Assembly: GCA_900323505.1 (NCBI GenBank)
Contig: OOIN01000002.1
Coordinates: 2,480,001 to 2,544,000, forward strand
Reading direction: 5' to 3'
DNA: 64,000 nt
DNA from: Ustilago trichophora
Taxonomy: Eukaryota > Basidiomycota > Ustilaginomycetes > Ustilaginales > Ustilaginaceae
Shown one piece after another: positions 10,201 through 18,618 of this stretch (within the stretch, counting starts at the first letter, position 1; the number at the start of each line of letters is the position of its first letter). The notes under the pieces are model-generated. The model worked only from the letters and a program-made list of their open reading frames with translations, searched no databases and was not told the DNA's origin. Position numbers and translations under genes: made by a program.

Positions 10201-13200
10201 GCCAGCCTGGCCAAGACTATCGAAGAGGCCGCTGCCGCCAAGACTCGCATCGATCAGCTCCAGAAGGATCTCGAGGCATCTCAGTCGGAAGCTCAGGCCA
10301 ACAGTGAATCTGCAGAGCAAAAGAACACTGAGATCAAGGCGCTCGAAGTCAAGATCCGTGACGCCGACTCGAAGCTTGCAAAATCTACCGACCAGGTTTC
10401 CGCCGCAACAGCTCAAATTGCAAAGCTTCAGGGCGATCTTGAGACCAAAGTCAAGGATCTTGAAGCATTGCAGGCCGAAGCCAAGGCAAGCAAATCTTCC
10501 GCAGATGAGATGGCCAAAGAGATCACCGGGCTCCAGGCCAAGATCCAGGACACGGTTGTCAAATTGTCCAAGTCCACCGAGGAAGCATCCGCCGCTAATT
10601 CGCGAGTCAAGGAGCTCCAGAGTGAGCTGCAAGCAAAGAGCAAGGAGCTCGAGGGCAAGACTTCCGAAGCCGAGAAGCACAAGTCCAAGGCCGACGATCT
10701 CGCCAAGCAGCTCGAGATGACGCAACAACAGTGCACCGCTCTGGAGAGTCAGGTCAAAGAGAAAGCCTCTGCCTACGAGGAACTTTCGAAGCAACACAAG
10801 AAGACGACTTCCGATTGCGCGGCAGCCGAAGCCGAGCTCAAGAAGCAGCGCACGCTCGTCGAAAAATCTTCTAAGGATCACGAACAGGCGCGAGCTGAAG
10901 CAACGAAGCTGTCTGAAGACCTGAAGAAGCTGCAGAGCACTCACGATGACGTCCATTCCAAGTGGCAGGATATCGAGAGGCGTCACAAGACTCTGATCGC
11001 CACCCATGACGAGCACCAAAAGATCGTCATCGCCCAGTCCAAGGAATTTGATGCGGCTAAAGCCAAGATCGCCGACCTTGAGTCCAAACTCACCGACACC
11101 ACCGCTGCACAGGAGAAGCTTCGTTCGGAGCTCGACGAGAAAGCGGGCCTCGTTCAAGGGCTCGAGAGCAAGCTCCAACAGGCCAGCGAGGAAATCAAGA
11201 AGCTCACCGAGCAAGCTGTGTCCGGCGATGAAGGTCTCAAGGCGAAGCAAGAGGAGGTCGATGTGCTGAAGAAACAAGCTGAAGAGCAGGCAGCCAAGCT
11301 CGCAGGTCTCGAAAAGGATCTTGCTGCAGCGGAGAAGTCGGCCAAGTCCAATGGTCTCAAACACAAGGCTGCTGTGACGGCTGCGAACAAGCAGCTCGAA
11401 GCGGTCAAGGTCGAGCTTGAGAAGACGAAAGCTGAGCACGAGGAGGCGATCGCCAAGGCTGCTGAGGAAAGCGAGGCTGCGGCGTCGGCTGCTGCCAAGG
11501 AAATCGAGAGCCTTAAGGTGGAGCTCGGAAAGATCAAGAGAGAGCACGCTGGTTTGATGGCTGCAGCTTCTAAGCAGCTCGAAGAGCTCCAGGCGCAGTA
11601 CGAGAAGGCTAAGGCTGACCATGCGGATTCACTCACAAAGGCTTCTGCTCAGCACGAGTCTGCATCGTCCGCCGCCGCGAAGAAGTTTGACGAGCTCAAG
11701 TCTGAACATGAGAAGACGAAAGCCGAGCATGCCGAGGCAGTCGCGTCCGCAAGCAAGCAGCTGGAAGACCTTCATTCTGAATACGAAAAGGCCAAGTCGT
11801 TGCACACCACAGCGATTGCAAAGGTCGCCGACGAGCACAAAGCATCCGCGGCAGCCGCTGCGAAAGAGCTCGAATCTCTCAAAGCCGAGCATGAGAAGGT
11901 CAAAGCCGAGCACGCTGTTGCCCTATCTAGGGCTTCCGACGAGCACAAAGCCTCTGCAACAGCCGCCTCGAAGCAGCTCGAAACGCTCAAGACCGAACAC
12001 AACAAGCCTGAGTCTGAGCACACTTCTACTTCGAAGCAGCTGGCAGAGCTCAAGTCGCTTCACGAAAAGACCAAGACTGAGCACGCAGCTGTCCTCTCCA
12101 AAGCTTCTGGAGAGCACAAATCTGCAGCCGACGCACTGACCACCGAGCTCGAAAATCTGCGCAAAACCCACGATCAGACCCTCACCGCCCACCGTGCAGA
12201 ATTAGAGCAGCTCCAGGCCAAGCTCAACACCACCACTTCCGAGCATACCTCTTCCAAGCAAGCCCACGAGAAGGAGCTGGCATCGCTCAAATCTTTGCTC
12301 GACAAGACGAAGAAGGAGCGCGATGCGCAAATGGCAGCACATACTGCAGAGATGTTGGATATCAGCAAAGGGTTGGAGCGCGCACGTGCCGAGATTGGGG
12401 AGAAGGAAGCTGCCCTTGCCAAGCATGTTGAGGAAGCTGAGTCGATCCGTGACGACTTGGGCATTAAGGAGACCGATCTCAAGAAGCGTACCGAGGAGAT
12501 GGAGGCGCTCAAGAGGCAGCTCCAGGAGGTCAAGGGTGAACTTGCGGCTCGAGAGAAGGACTTGATTGCGCGTGCTGGTGATCTTGCATCGCGCGATGAG
12601 CGGATCAACACCCTTCAGGCTGACCATGCTTCCGTCCTGGAGGGCAAAGAAAAGGAGCTCGAAGATCTTCGCAAAAAGCACGACCAAGCCCTTGCATCCG
12701 AACGCGGCGACTCTCAAGCGTCGCTCTCTGCGCTCCAAACCGAGCTCGCCAGTCTCAAATCCGAGCTCGAGTCATCAAAGTCCAAGAGTGAAGAAGACCG
12801 TTCCATCTCGGCTTCCCAACTCGACAAGCTCTCTTCCGAGATCAGCAGCCTCAAGAAAAAGCATCTTACCGCAAAATCTTCCGCCGAAGCAGCCAAAAAG
12901 GACAACGTGGAGCTTCGTTCACAGCTGGAAGCTTTACGTAGCGACACGTCCAAGTCGCAGTCCGAGGTGGAGCTGCAGATCGAAGCCTTGCGATCGGAGC
13001 TTGAGCTGGCTAAGGTGCGGGCGCAGGAGGCGGAGGCTGCTCTAGCGAAAGCCAGAGAGGAGGTGCAAAAGCTTCAACAGGAGGAGAAAGAGATGGCCAA
13101 GGTGGACAATAAGACAGTATTCAGTAAGGAGCATTTGGAAGATGTGATTCAGACGCACGAATTGGAGGTTAGCGGGTTGAGATCGCAGGTGCGGAAGTTG

Positions 13201-13905
13201 GAGGCGAGCGTGTTTGAGGAGACGGATAAGGCTCATCGTGCTACAAGGAGGGCTATTGAGTTGGAGGAGAGGTTGAGGTCTAGCGCCACCATTAGTGCTT
13301 CTTACGTGGCAAATACGTCGGGGTCGGGGCTGGGTGTGAGTGGTAAGACGAACAATAATGGAGACAGTGGTTCCGTCGGGGGCGGTAAAAGTCACAGGAG
13401 GAGTGCTACAAGTGCTCACATTCCTACGCTGTCGCCCCTTGCTGAAAGGGAAGCTCCTGATTTCTCGACAAGCAGCAATCCTATATCTCCTTCCAAAGTC
13501 TCTCCTTCCTCTTCCTCTACAGCCTCTCCTACAACGGCTACAGCTCGACGTGGAATTATTCGCACAGTCACCGCTTCCGAATTACCCCTTGCTCCCGCAC
13601 AACGTCATAGGCGTCGTCAAAGTCTTCAAATGTTAGCTGCTCGAATTTCGGATTCCGCTCAACAACTTTCTTCTTCTTCCACTACTGAAGAAAAGTTAGG
13701 TCTACCAACGATTCGGGCAGTTACAATAACATCTAAGGGTCATACGCCTTCGAATTCCTTATCAAGCCCGCAAAACGTGGTTGGATTTTTATCCCCAGAT
13801 GCAGATACTTCACTTAGAAACGCAGCAAGAATTCATCGTAACCAATTTGCAAACGACGAATTACTTTACTGCGCTTGTTGTAAAGATGACTTGATCATCG
13901 TTTAG
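7204..13905 (+). CDS. Giant golgin-like coiled-coil protein
   Basis: A 2,233-residue single-exon gene. The frame is open from a TTG at 7096, but the first ATG is at 7204 and begins an Ala/Lys/Arg-rich helix (RAKLKKHQALKK) resembling the N-terminus of GM130-type golgins. From about residue 70 to 2010 it is almost uninterrupted Lys/Glu/Gln/Ser/Ala coiled coil. Residues 1411-1661 form an ordered repeat array. The last 220 residues are Ser/Thr-rich and disordered, ending in a short Cys motif (YCACCKDDLIIV). Coiled coils of this size usually act as tethers or scaffolds at the Golgi, endosomes, spindle pole or cytoskeleton. I favour a golgin-like tether but cannot exclude a cytoskeletal role. Codon use becomes richer in A/T in the last 900 bp. 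Confidence 0.85.
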   Translation: MADAEAAERAAKAARARAKLKKHQALKKAAAEAEAAEAATNGTDKDAEDSSTPAENGTSTPQEEAEPPESQEQPSSKKTEVSDISAELQETQRKVASLATQLESTQQDLQKATEQSSNLEQQLRQHKEDAQSSARASEESGKAALDMLEKDLQAQRAKATDLENKLQKQRDLLQKAEKDAATFKEKVSALELSRKEDAGKSLSLQERLSQVEADHKKAADRSSQLEAKVQELQKASEKASIEAKETATKLKEAETKAKNAEAKSSSEAKNAKQLQDEKYKLQSEAEDQKKQADDLRKTLGSRDSAIQELERKLADPSKANQIDALNKQMAEAKDKISTLEADLTKKNQSLESSALDSDKLTKQIQQLQQEAEVTKSSLSALEAKLAESTDREAKAKASLQESESQKSELVKKHTKAEADIQTWTKKAKEHTESLAQSQKDAASVKDRADATEKQLSALQDEKEKLASTLAEANKKVDSLKQEKASLEKAQAEAVSTSLKSDQQKASEISELKSKVKQLEEQGQKASKVASQLLDDAKLQESKSAKEIQDLNASLKELQDKVKALQAQLGERDDHLTAAKEHQQSTEKELASATSQAQEVSKELESVKSQHSAVEKERAESLKKISQLNEQLTKAQNDHKTLHSSSSKIKEELENSKKQVDTLQSKQKEWLAKQKELEDANSKSLEDLASLRSEIDAHKTGKEATSKELASLTSKHDQSQRDLQSAQQKLQEASKTRSEQEKQISDLTSQLTSSKGETDKIQESLKTLQVKLDSETRAHKQSEESVKQRQTELEKATKRGEELDKQIQSLTSELDKAKADHKQAQQSTADRQKDLETAKAEASKTSAELKEIKTSLSKTEDALKKLEADKAKIDKEVADLRGKQQASEQKVESLTADLTKATSDHRDAVSQIEQYRATSEKKEKELVQTNEKVKAHEEKIAELKDKHSSLEQTTAQLSEEKAKLQKELEASKSDAQTQKASAEGKAKEIKTLEGRVSSTEASLAKTIEEAAAAKTRIDQLQKDLEASQSEAQANSESAEQKNTEIKALEVKIRDADSKLAKSTDQVSAATAQIAKLQGDLETKVKDLEALQAEAKASKSSADEMAKEITGLQAKIQDTVVKLSKSTEEASAANSRVKELQSELQAKSKELEGKTSEAEKHKSKADDLAKQLEMTQQQCTALESQVKEKASAYEELSKQHKKTTSDCAAAEAELKKQRTLVEKSSKDHEQARAEATKLSEDLKKLQSTHDDVHSKWQDIERRHKTLIATHDEHQKIVIAQSKEFDAAKAKIADLESKLTDTTAAQEKLRSELDEKAGLVQGLESKLQQASEEIKKLTEQAVSGDEGLKAKQEEVDVLKKQAEEQAAKLAGLEKDLAAAEKSAKSNGLKHKAAVTAANKQLEAVKVELEKTKAEHEEAIAKAAEESEAAASAAAKEIESLKVELGKIKREHAGLMAAASKQLEELQAQYEKAKADHADSLTKASAQHESASSAAAKKFDELKSEHEKTKAEHAEAVASASKQLEDLHSEYEKAKSLHTTAIAKVADEHKASAAAAAKELESLKAEHEKVKAEHAVALSRASDEHKASATAASKQLETLKTEHNKPESEHTSTSKQLAELKSLHEKTKTEHAAVLSKASGEHKSAADALTTELENLRKTHDQTLTAHRAELEQLQAKLNTTTSEHTSSKQAHEKELASLKSLLDKTKKERDAQMAAHTAEMLDISKGLERARAEIGEKEAALAKHVEEAESIRDDLGIKETDLKKRTEEMEALKRQLQEVKGELAAREKDLIARAGDLASRDERINTLQADHASVLEGKEKELEDLRKKHDQALASERGDSQASLSALQTELASLKSELESSKSKSEEDRSISASQLDKLSSEISSLKKKHLTAKSSAEAAKKDNVELRSQLEALRSDTSKSQSEVELQIEALRSELELAKVRAQEAEAALAKAREEVQKLQQEEKEMAKVDNKTVFSKEHLEDVIQTHELEVSGLRSQVRKLEASVFEETDKAHRATRRAIELEERLRSSATISASYVANTSGSGLGVSGKTNNNGDSGSVGGGKSHRRSATSAHIPTLSPLAEREAPDFSTSSNPISPSKVSPSSSSTASPTTATARRGIIRTVTASELPLAPAQRHRRRQSLQMLAARISDSAQQLSSSSTTEEKLGLPTIRAVTITSKGHTPSNSLSSPQNVVGFLSPDADTSLRNAARIHRNQFANDELLYCACCKDDLIIV
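11434..12186 (+). repeat. Tandem 36/25/21-residue coiled-coil repeats inside the giant protein
   Basis: Residues 1411-1661 split exactly into eight units of 36, 25, 36, 25, 36, 36, 21 and 36 residues (251 in total). Each starts with [EDL]-H and has a Lys-rich end; most contain an [AS]-K-x-[LIF]-x-x-L core. The short units lack 11 or 15 residues from the middle of the 36-residue unit. The array spans 753 nt with no frame disruption. Confidence 0.85.
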
Positions 13906-14225
13906 ATACAAGTTTACACACCTCTTTGAAACTTTATACTATGATTTGAACCTTTGCACTACACACCTCAGCTTAAGTTCACCATGGAAAAAAAGGGCAT
14001 GCATGCATGTGTCGATGTGGATGAGGGATGAAACATGCATTCATACAATCAACAAAACTTTTTTTAAAAAAAATCAACAAAAAGTTATACTTTAAACGGC
14101 AAAAACAAACAAAAAAAGTGAGCACCAAATTACTCAAGGGGGGAAACAGGGGGAGGAAAGGGGTATAGAGCGCGGAAAAGAACCTGTCTGGACCGTGTTG
14201 GACGTGTTGCTACAGAGAGAGTACG

Positions 14226-14318
14226 GGAGAAAGAGAGAGAGAGAGACGAAAGAGACATTGTTGAAAAGCTGAGAGAGAGAGAGAGGGAGAAAGAAAGAGA
14301 AAGAAAGAGAGAGAAAGC
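14226..14318. repeat. GA-rich low-complexity tract
   Basis: Imperfect (GA)n and (GAAA)n runs interrupted by a short unique segment near 14250-14270. The tract lies in the 3' flank shared by two convergent genes. Confidence 0.85.
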
Positions 14319-14444
14319 AGAGTTGTGCGGTGTACAGAATGCGTGATGGTATTGAGTTGGATCAATTGGGTTTAAGGCTGTTGGAGCCGTGTTCACGTGC
14401 CGCTCTAAAGCACAGATGTGCTGCAGTGTTTTGTGTGGTGCTGT

Positions 14445-14445
14445 G

Positions 14446-14477
<32 letters not shown>
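14445..14477. repeat. (GTGC)8 tetranucleotide microsatellite
   Basis: About eight tandem GTGC copies end 10 bp from the bZIP stop codon, so the bZIP transcript would carry (GCAC)n at the very start of its 3' UTR. Confidence 0.95.
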
Positions 14478-14487
14478 AAAGCGAAGC

Positions 14488-16446
14488 CTAGTCCTCGCGA
14501 TCGCGCTTCAGCTGTGCATTGGCACCACTGTTCTTTGAAGCAGCATTTTTAGCCTTTGGATTGTCATCCGACGAGGTGGAAGTGCCTACACCACGTGGGT
14601 GAAGACCGCTCTGACGATCCGGTGTATCTCTGCTGGAATGCGTATCGCCGTTAGGCGTGCCAATCGCGGGTGAAGCATGAGCGGTAGAAGGTCCGGAATT
14701 GTGTGGAAGCTGGTTACCGCTACCACTGGGTCCTCCAAGGTTGGAGAAAGGGTTGGGCACAGCGCTCTGATCCAATCCACCGGGCATCGCTTGATCCGGT
14801 CGAACAGTGATCAGGCTCTTGAGCCAGCCGTTTTCGGTTCGAAGACGTGCATTCTCGGCTTCAAGGTCGGCCAGACGCTGTTGGAGCTCCTTAGCAGCTT
14901 GTTCAAGCGCGGCTTCACGTTGCTTCTTCTTGATACGGAATCGAGCCGATGCAGCCGTGTTTCGCCGACGCTTGTCTTCTTCGATGGCGAGTCGGTTGGC
15001 TTCGGCATCGGCTTCTGGGTTGCCAGTGTCGATGAGCTTGAGCGGTGGGATCTCGTATCGTCGCTCAATGTCTTCGAGCCTGCCCAGGATCTCATCCGAA
15101 TCATCGGGGTCGGCATCGATTTGCGGCTTTTTGCCCTCCGAAGTGCTGGTGCGCTTCTTTTTCGAGGCCGAGCCGGAACCAGAACCTGAGGCAGATGCTT
15201 CTTCGGCTTGTCGATTTGCCGAAGCATTCGAGCTTGCGCCAGCCGAAGCGATGCCGTTGAGACCAGCGGGGTTGGCAGCACCAGATTGAGGCCCAGCGCC
15301 ATTGACGAGGCCATTTGGGCCAACGGGAGCGGGCCCAGTTGCAGGCGAGATCTGAGCCGATGAGGAAGCCGGAGCGCCATTGCCGATATGTGGAGCCCAG
15401 TTGACATTCTGAGGCGAGACCCCACTGATGCTATTCCCACGAGAAGCAGCCAACGACTGGGCAGCAAGCCAGGGCGTGCCGTTGGCGCTGCCAGGGGCGC
15501 TGTTTTGATGGTGCTGGGCCTGCTGCTGCTGCGGCTGCGACGTACCAGCCTGTTGAGCTGGAGGACTGAAGGCGCCCAGACCAGCCCCTCCGTTGACAAT
15601 GCCTGCGAGGTGAGATTGTAGCTGTGGATTGGTAAGACCGGCGAGTTGGCTCAAGCTAGCAAGTGCGAGCGGGTTGCTGGCAAGGAGATGCTGCAGAGCG
15701 AGAGCCGAAGTCATGTCGAGCGAGCCGGAAGCACCAAAGCCAGGTTGTGAGGATGGTTGCTGTGGGCCGTTCTGAGCAGCCTGGCCTGCGAGCAGCGGTA
15801 GGTTGGGGAAGCCATTAAAGAGCTGGAAAGGAGCGCCTACACCGGGGCCAGAAGGATTGGTTGCTGGCGATGGCCTGACTGCGGCATTGAAGTTGGGCGC
15901 GCCGGGGAAGAAGGACTGATGCTGCTGCTGCTGCTGAGCGTGCTGAGATGCGTGAGATGAAGGCGTGTGCGTCTGAGATGTGGGGGGATACGGCTGAGCC
16001 GAAGTGGAAGGATTTGAGTCGATGTCACGAGCCTTGCCGCGAAGTGCATGGCTACCACGAGAGCTTGCGGCAGCGTTTCTGGCGAGCCGCTCTCGCTCCT
16101 CTTCCTGGTTGCGACGGTAATCGTCCTCGCGTCGACGGTTGTGTTCTGCCTCCTCCTTTTCCTTTTCTTCGTCGCCGAGCAAAGCGTGACCGGTGGGACC
16201 ATCAAAGCTGAAGTTGGCGTTGGTCCAGAGGGCCAGCTGATCGGCAAAGTTGGGAGCCTGACCACCGATGGCATCATTCTGGGCAGAGCCGCCTGCGACG
16301 TCGTCCGAGACAGCGAAAGCGTCCAAATTGGCGAGCATGCTGTCGGAGCGGGAGTTGTTTGCGCTGTCGTTCTGTGAGTCTGCGGCTGGGGAGGTGAATT
16401 GGTTGAGTCCAAAAAGGAAGGAGTTTGGACTCTCCTCGAAGGGCAT
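14488..16446 (-). CDS. bZIP transcription factor, CYS3/MetR/Zip1-like
   Basis: Single exon, 652 residues. The bZIP lies at about residues 489-545: a basic region with RRRNTAASARFRIKKKQRE followed by a leucine zipper. The N-A-A-S-A-R-F-R-x-K-K-K-Q-R-E signature is that of the fungal CYS-3/MetR and S. pombe Zip1 group, best known for control of sulfur assimilation and stress genes. A sulfur role here is inferred from family only. The first 480 residues are Gln/Asn/Ser/Ala-rich with a poly-Gln run coded near 15921-15935, typical of activation domains. The C-terminal 107 residues are disordered. The ATG at 16446 gives a plausible N-terminus, and the 2.2-kb upstream region is shared with SEC21. 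Confidence 0.9.
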   Translation of the reverse strand: MPFEESPNSFLFGLNQFTSPAADSQNDSANNSRSDSMLANLDAFAVSDDVAGGSAQNDAIGGQAPNFADQLALWTNANFSFDGPTGHALLGDEEKEKEEAEHNRRREDDYRRNQEEERERLARNAAASSRGSHALRGKARDIDSNPSTSAQPYPPTSQTHTPSSHASQHAQQQQQHQSFFPGAPNFNAAVRPSPATNPSGPGVGAPFQLFNGFPNLPLLAGQAAQNGPQQPSSQPGFGASGSLDMTSALALQHLLASNPLALASLSQLAGLTNPQLQSHLAGIVNGGAGLGAFSPPAQQAGTSQPQQQQAQHHQNSAPGSANGTPWLAAQSLAASRGNSISGVSPQNVNWAPHIGNGAPASSSAQISPATGPAPVGPNGLVNGAGPQSGAANPAGLNGIASAGASSNASANRQAEEASASGSGSGSASKKKRTSTSEGKKPQIDADPDDSDEILGRLEDIERRYEIPPLKLIDTGNPEADAEANRLAIEEDKRRRNTAASARFRIKKKQREAALEQAAKELQQRLADLEAENARLRTENGWLKSLITVRPDQAMPGGLDQSAVPNPFSNLGGPSGSGNQLPHNSGPSTAHASPAIGTPNGDTHSSRDTPDRQSGLHPRGVGTSTSSDDNPKAKNAASKNSGANAQLKRDRED

Positions 16447-17004
16447 TGCTTCGGCCGGAGGCTTGTTGGTAGAGGTGCAAGAGTAACCAAGGGATGCCGA
16501 GCGTTGTGAAGAGATTTGGCCAGGTTGATTGGAGCGATGTGTAATGCTGATTATGAGGAGAGCGTGTGTAGGTCAATGGTGTACGACAATGCAGACACTA
16601 CGGAGCAAGGTTGAGCGGAAGAAATGATGGCGGAGAAGAGGGTGTTGGACAAGCTGGGCAAAGCGGGTTGCGAGCCAGAAGAAGGGGGCCCGACAAAGTG
16701 AGAAAGAATCGACGATAGCCGGGCCGATGCGGTGTTGGAGATGCAGCGAGCGATAAGGTTGCGGCGGAGAAGAAGTGAATACTGAAGAGTCGAGTCGTGT
16801 GTGCTGGGTTGCAAGTTTGAACAAGAAGAAGGGCTCAGAGACGGAGAAGATGACGAATAGAATAGGAGAAGAAGCGAGCTTGGTGAATATGTGAGTTGAG
16901 GATGGCTAGAGCGACTTTGGGAGGAAGGTGTACAGTTAATGAGGCCGATGTGCTGTACTGTACGGTACGATACTGCACGCATATCCATTCAAAAAAAATG
17001 CGCT

Positions 17005-17034
17005 TTTCCACTTTCACTTTCACTTTCACTTTCA
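17005..17034. repeat. (CTTTCA)n hexanucleotide array
   Basis: Between four and five tandem CTTTCA copies, upstream of the bZIP gene on its 5' side. Confidence 0.9.
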
Positions 17035-17267
17035 GAGCGCAACAGCCAGCCAGCGCTAAGCGCGGATTTTAGCAGAGAGAGAGAGGGAGAGAGAAAAAGA
17101 GTGGGATGTGCCAACTTTGTGGAAAAGATTCAATTTGGACCGAAATCGGTAACTATGGCACTTTGACAGAGACAAGGATGATTATTCACTTGCACAGGCA
17201 CTTTGTCTCGAGCGAAGGGTTCGGAAGCCGCCATGTATTTTAGCACGTTTTCTTCCAGATATAGTTA

Positions 17268-17295
17268 CAGTACAGTACAGTGCTGTACAGTACTG
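17268..17295. repeat. Imperfect 28-bp palindrome of CAGTAC units
   Basis: Arms CAGTACAGTACAG (17268-17280) and CTGTACAGTACTG (17283-17295) surround a TG centre. The arms match as an inverted repeat at 12 of 13 positions. Related palindromes occur in other intergenic regions of this window. Confidence 0.85.
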
Positions 17296-17727
17296 CGATG
17301 CTGCTGCTCAACGTTTACGCTGCAAAACAAATTGCCGTGTTGCTATGCTGCAGTGGTTTGGATCCTCGGATGGGTCTCTCGACATGCCCACACAAGATAT
17401 TTCACTCCAGCGACACACGTTAGCATGTGATGGAGACAAGCCTGGCAATCAAGTTGAAGCTCACCAATGGATGCTGTACACGATAAGAGATGGCGGTGAG
17501 TCCAGAAAGAGCTTCTCTTCTCTCCTCTTGTCGACTTGACTCGATGGGGATCACGGTTCTCGAAAGGTGGGAGTGAGTTCAGGGTGCCGTCTGCCTAAAC
17601 GCCGGGACAGATCCGTGGAGCTTGGATCCTGCACGCGAATGAGCCGCTGTTTTTGTCGAGGTTTGCACTAATTCAATGAAAAGTTAACAGCGTTGAAAGT
17701 TCACCATCAGGCGAGGTGTTGCTTGCT

Positions 17728-17752
17728 TGCATGCATGCATGCATGCATGCAT
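17728..17752. repeat. (ATGC)n tetranucleotide array
   Basis: Six self-complementary ATGC/TGCA units, followed 3 bp later by the perfect palindrome TACTGTACAGTA (17756-17767). Confidence 0.9.
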
Positions 17753-18327
17753 AGGTACTGTACAGTATCGACCTCACACCGGATGGTCAGATCAACAGCA
17801 GTGCAACTCGAGCAAGCAAAGTTGTTGTGGTGGGTTAGGTCAATGGAGGGGCTGCTCACGCAACCAGTGGACGATTGGATTGCCTCTTTTTGTCCAGATC
17901 TGACGTGATTTGCAGTCCATTTTGGCAATCTTGCTGTGCTGCTGCCTTAATTTTTCTCCACCATCCATGCTCAACTCATAAGGCACTCTCGACGTCATAT
18001 CCATATGCTATCGCAGCATCGCAAAGATCATCAGATCCATCCCTGATATTTTGTAGGAGCAGTATCGGGATGATTTAAAACAAATGTTAGGTCACAGAAG
18101 ATGACATGCTCTAACCTCAATGTAAATTACGTACTCATCTGTCATTCAGATTTGCGGACCCGATCACAACGCATCAGGCCTAAAGTAGCCAGCGCACCGA
18201 CCAACGACGGAGACGATCCCGCGACGCTTGAGAGAATTAACACACACACAGACACACGGGCTGGGAGCGCCAAAAAGGGTGTTGAGCTGGAAGGTCTTGA
18301 AATTAGCAGCTCAGGCACAGCGACTGA

Positions 18328-18348
18328 CACACACACACACACACACAG
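18328..18348. repeat. (CA)n microsatellite in the SEC21 leader region
   Basis: About ten CA units on the coding strand, 270 bp before the SEC21 ATG. A shorter CA run lies at 18241-18258. Confidence 0.95.
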
Positions 18349-18434
18349 CCAACACTCTGCGCTTGAGCACAGGCGCTCAACTCAACCACATTACACGCGA
18401 TGCTCATTCCACACTTCAACACATCGAGCTGACT

Positions 18435-18436
<2 letters not shown>

Positions 18437-18466
<30 letters not shown>
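18437..18466. repeat. (CT)n microsatellite in the SEC21 leader region
   Basis: About fifteen CT units on the coding strand, 150 bp before the SEC21 ATG, probably within the promoter or 5' UTR. Confidence 0.95.
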
Positions 18467-18471
<5 letters not shown>

Positions 18472-18618
18472 AGAGAGTCTCCATTCTTTCCTCCCATCGC
18501 ATCTCTGTCTCTTTCTCTCAACGACACCGCGCGAAACTGGCAGTTGTAGTCTCCGTCGCTATCCCAACACGGAGCTAGGTCTACTTACGACAACCGCCTG
18601 CCGCGCTGCATCTCCACC

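Larger units (their letters stand above)
13906..14487. other. Convergent intergenic region, 0.6 kb
   Basis: Lies between the stops of the coiled-coil gene (plus) and the bZIP gene (minus). It is A-rich at 14055-14120, has GA-rich low-complexity DNA at 14226-14318 and a GTGC array at 14445-14477. No gene is seen. Confidence 0.6.
16447..18618. other. Divergent intergenic region, 2.2 kb
   Basis: Lies between the starts of the bZIP gene (minus) and SEC21 (plus). It contains a CTTTCA array, a near-perfect 28-bp palindrome, an ATGC array, a perfect TACTGTACAGTA palindrome and (CA)n/(CT)n tracts just before SEC21. Open frames are short and lack family signatures. The length suggests long leaders or distal control sites for the bZIP gene. 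Confidence 0.55.

Noticed and set aside
10069..11622. 517-codon minus-strand frame
   Set aside because: Antisense shadow of the coiled-coil gene, with a Leu-rich biased composition produced by repetitive Lys/Glu codons on the other strand.
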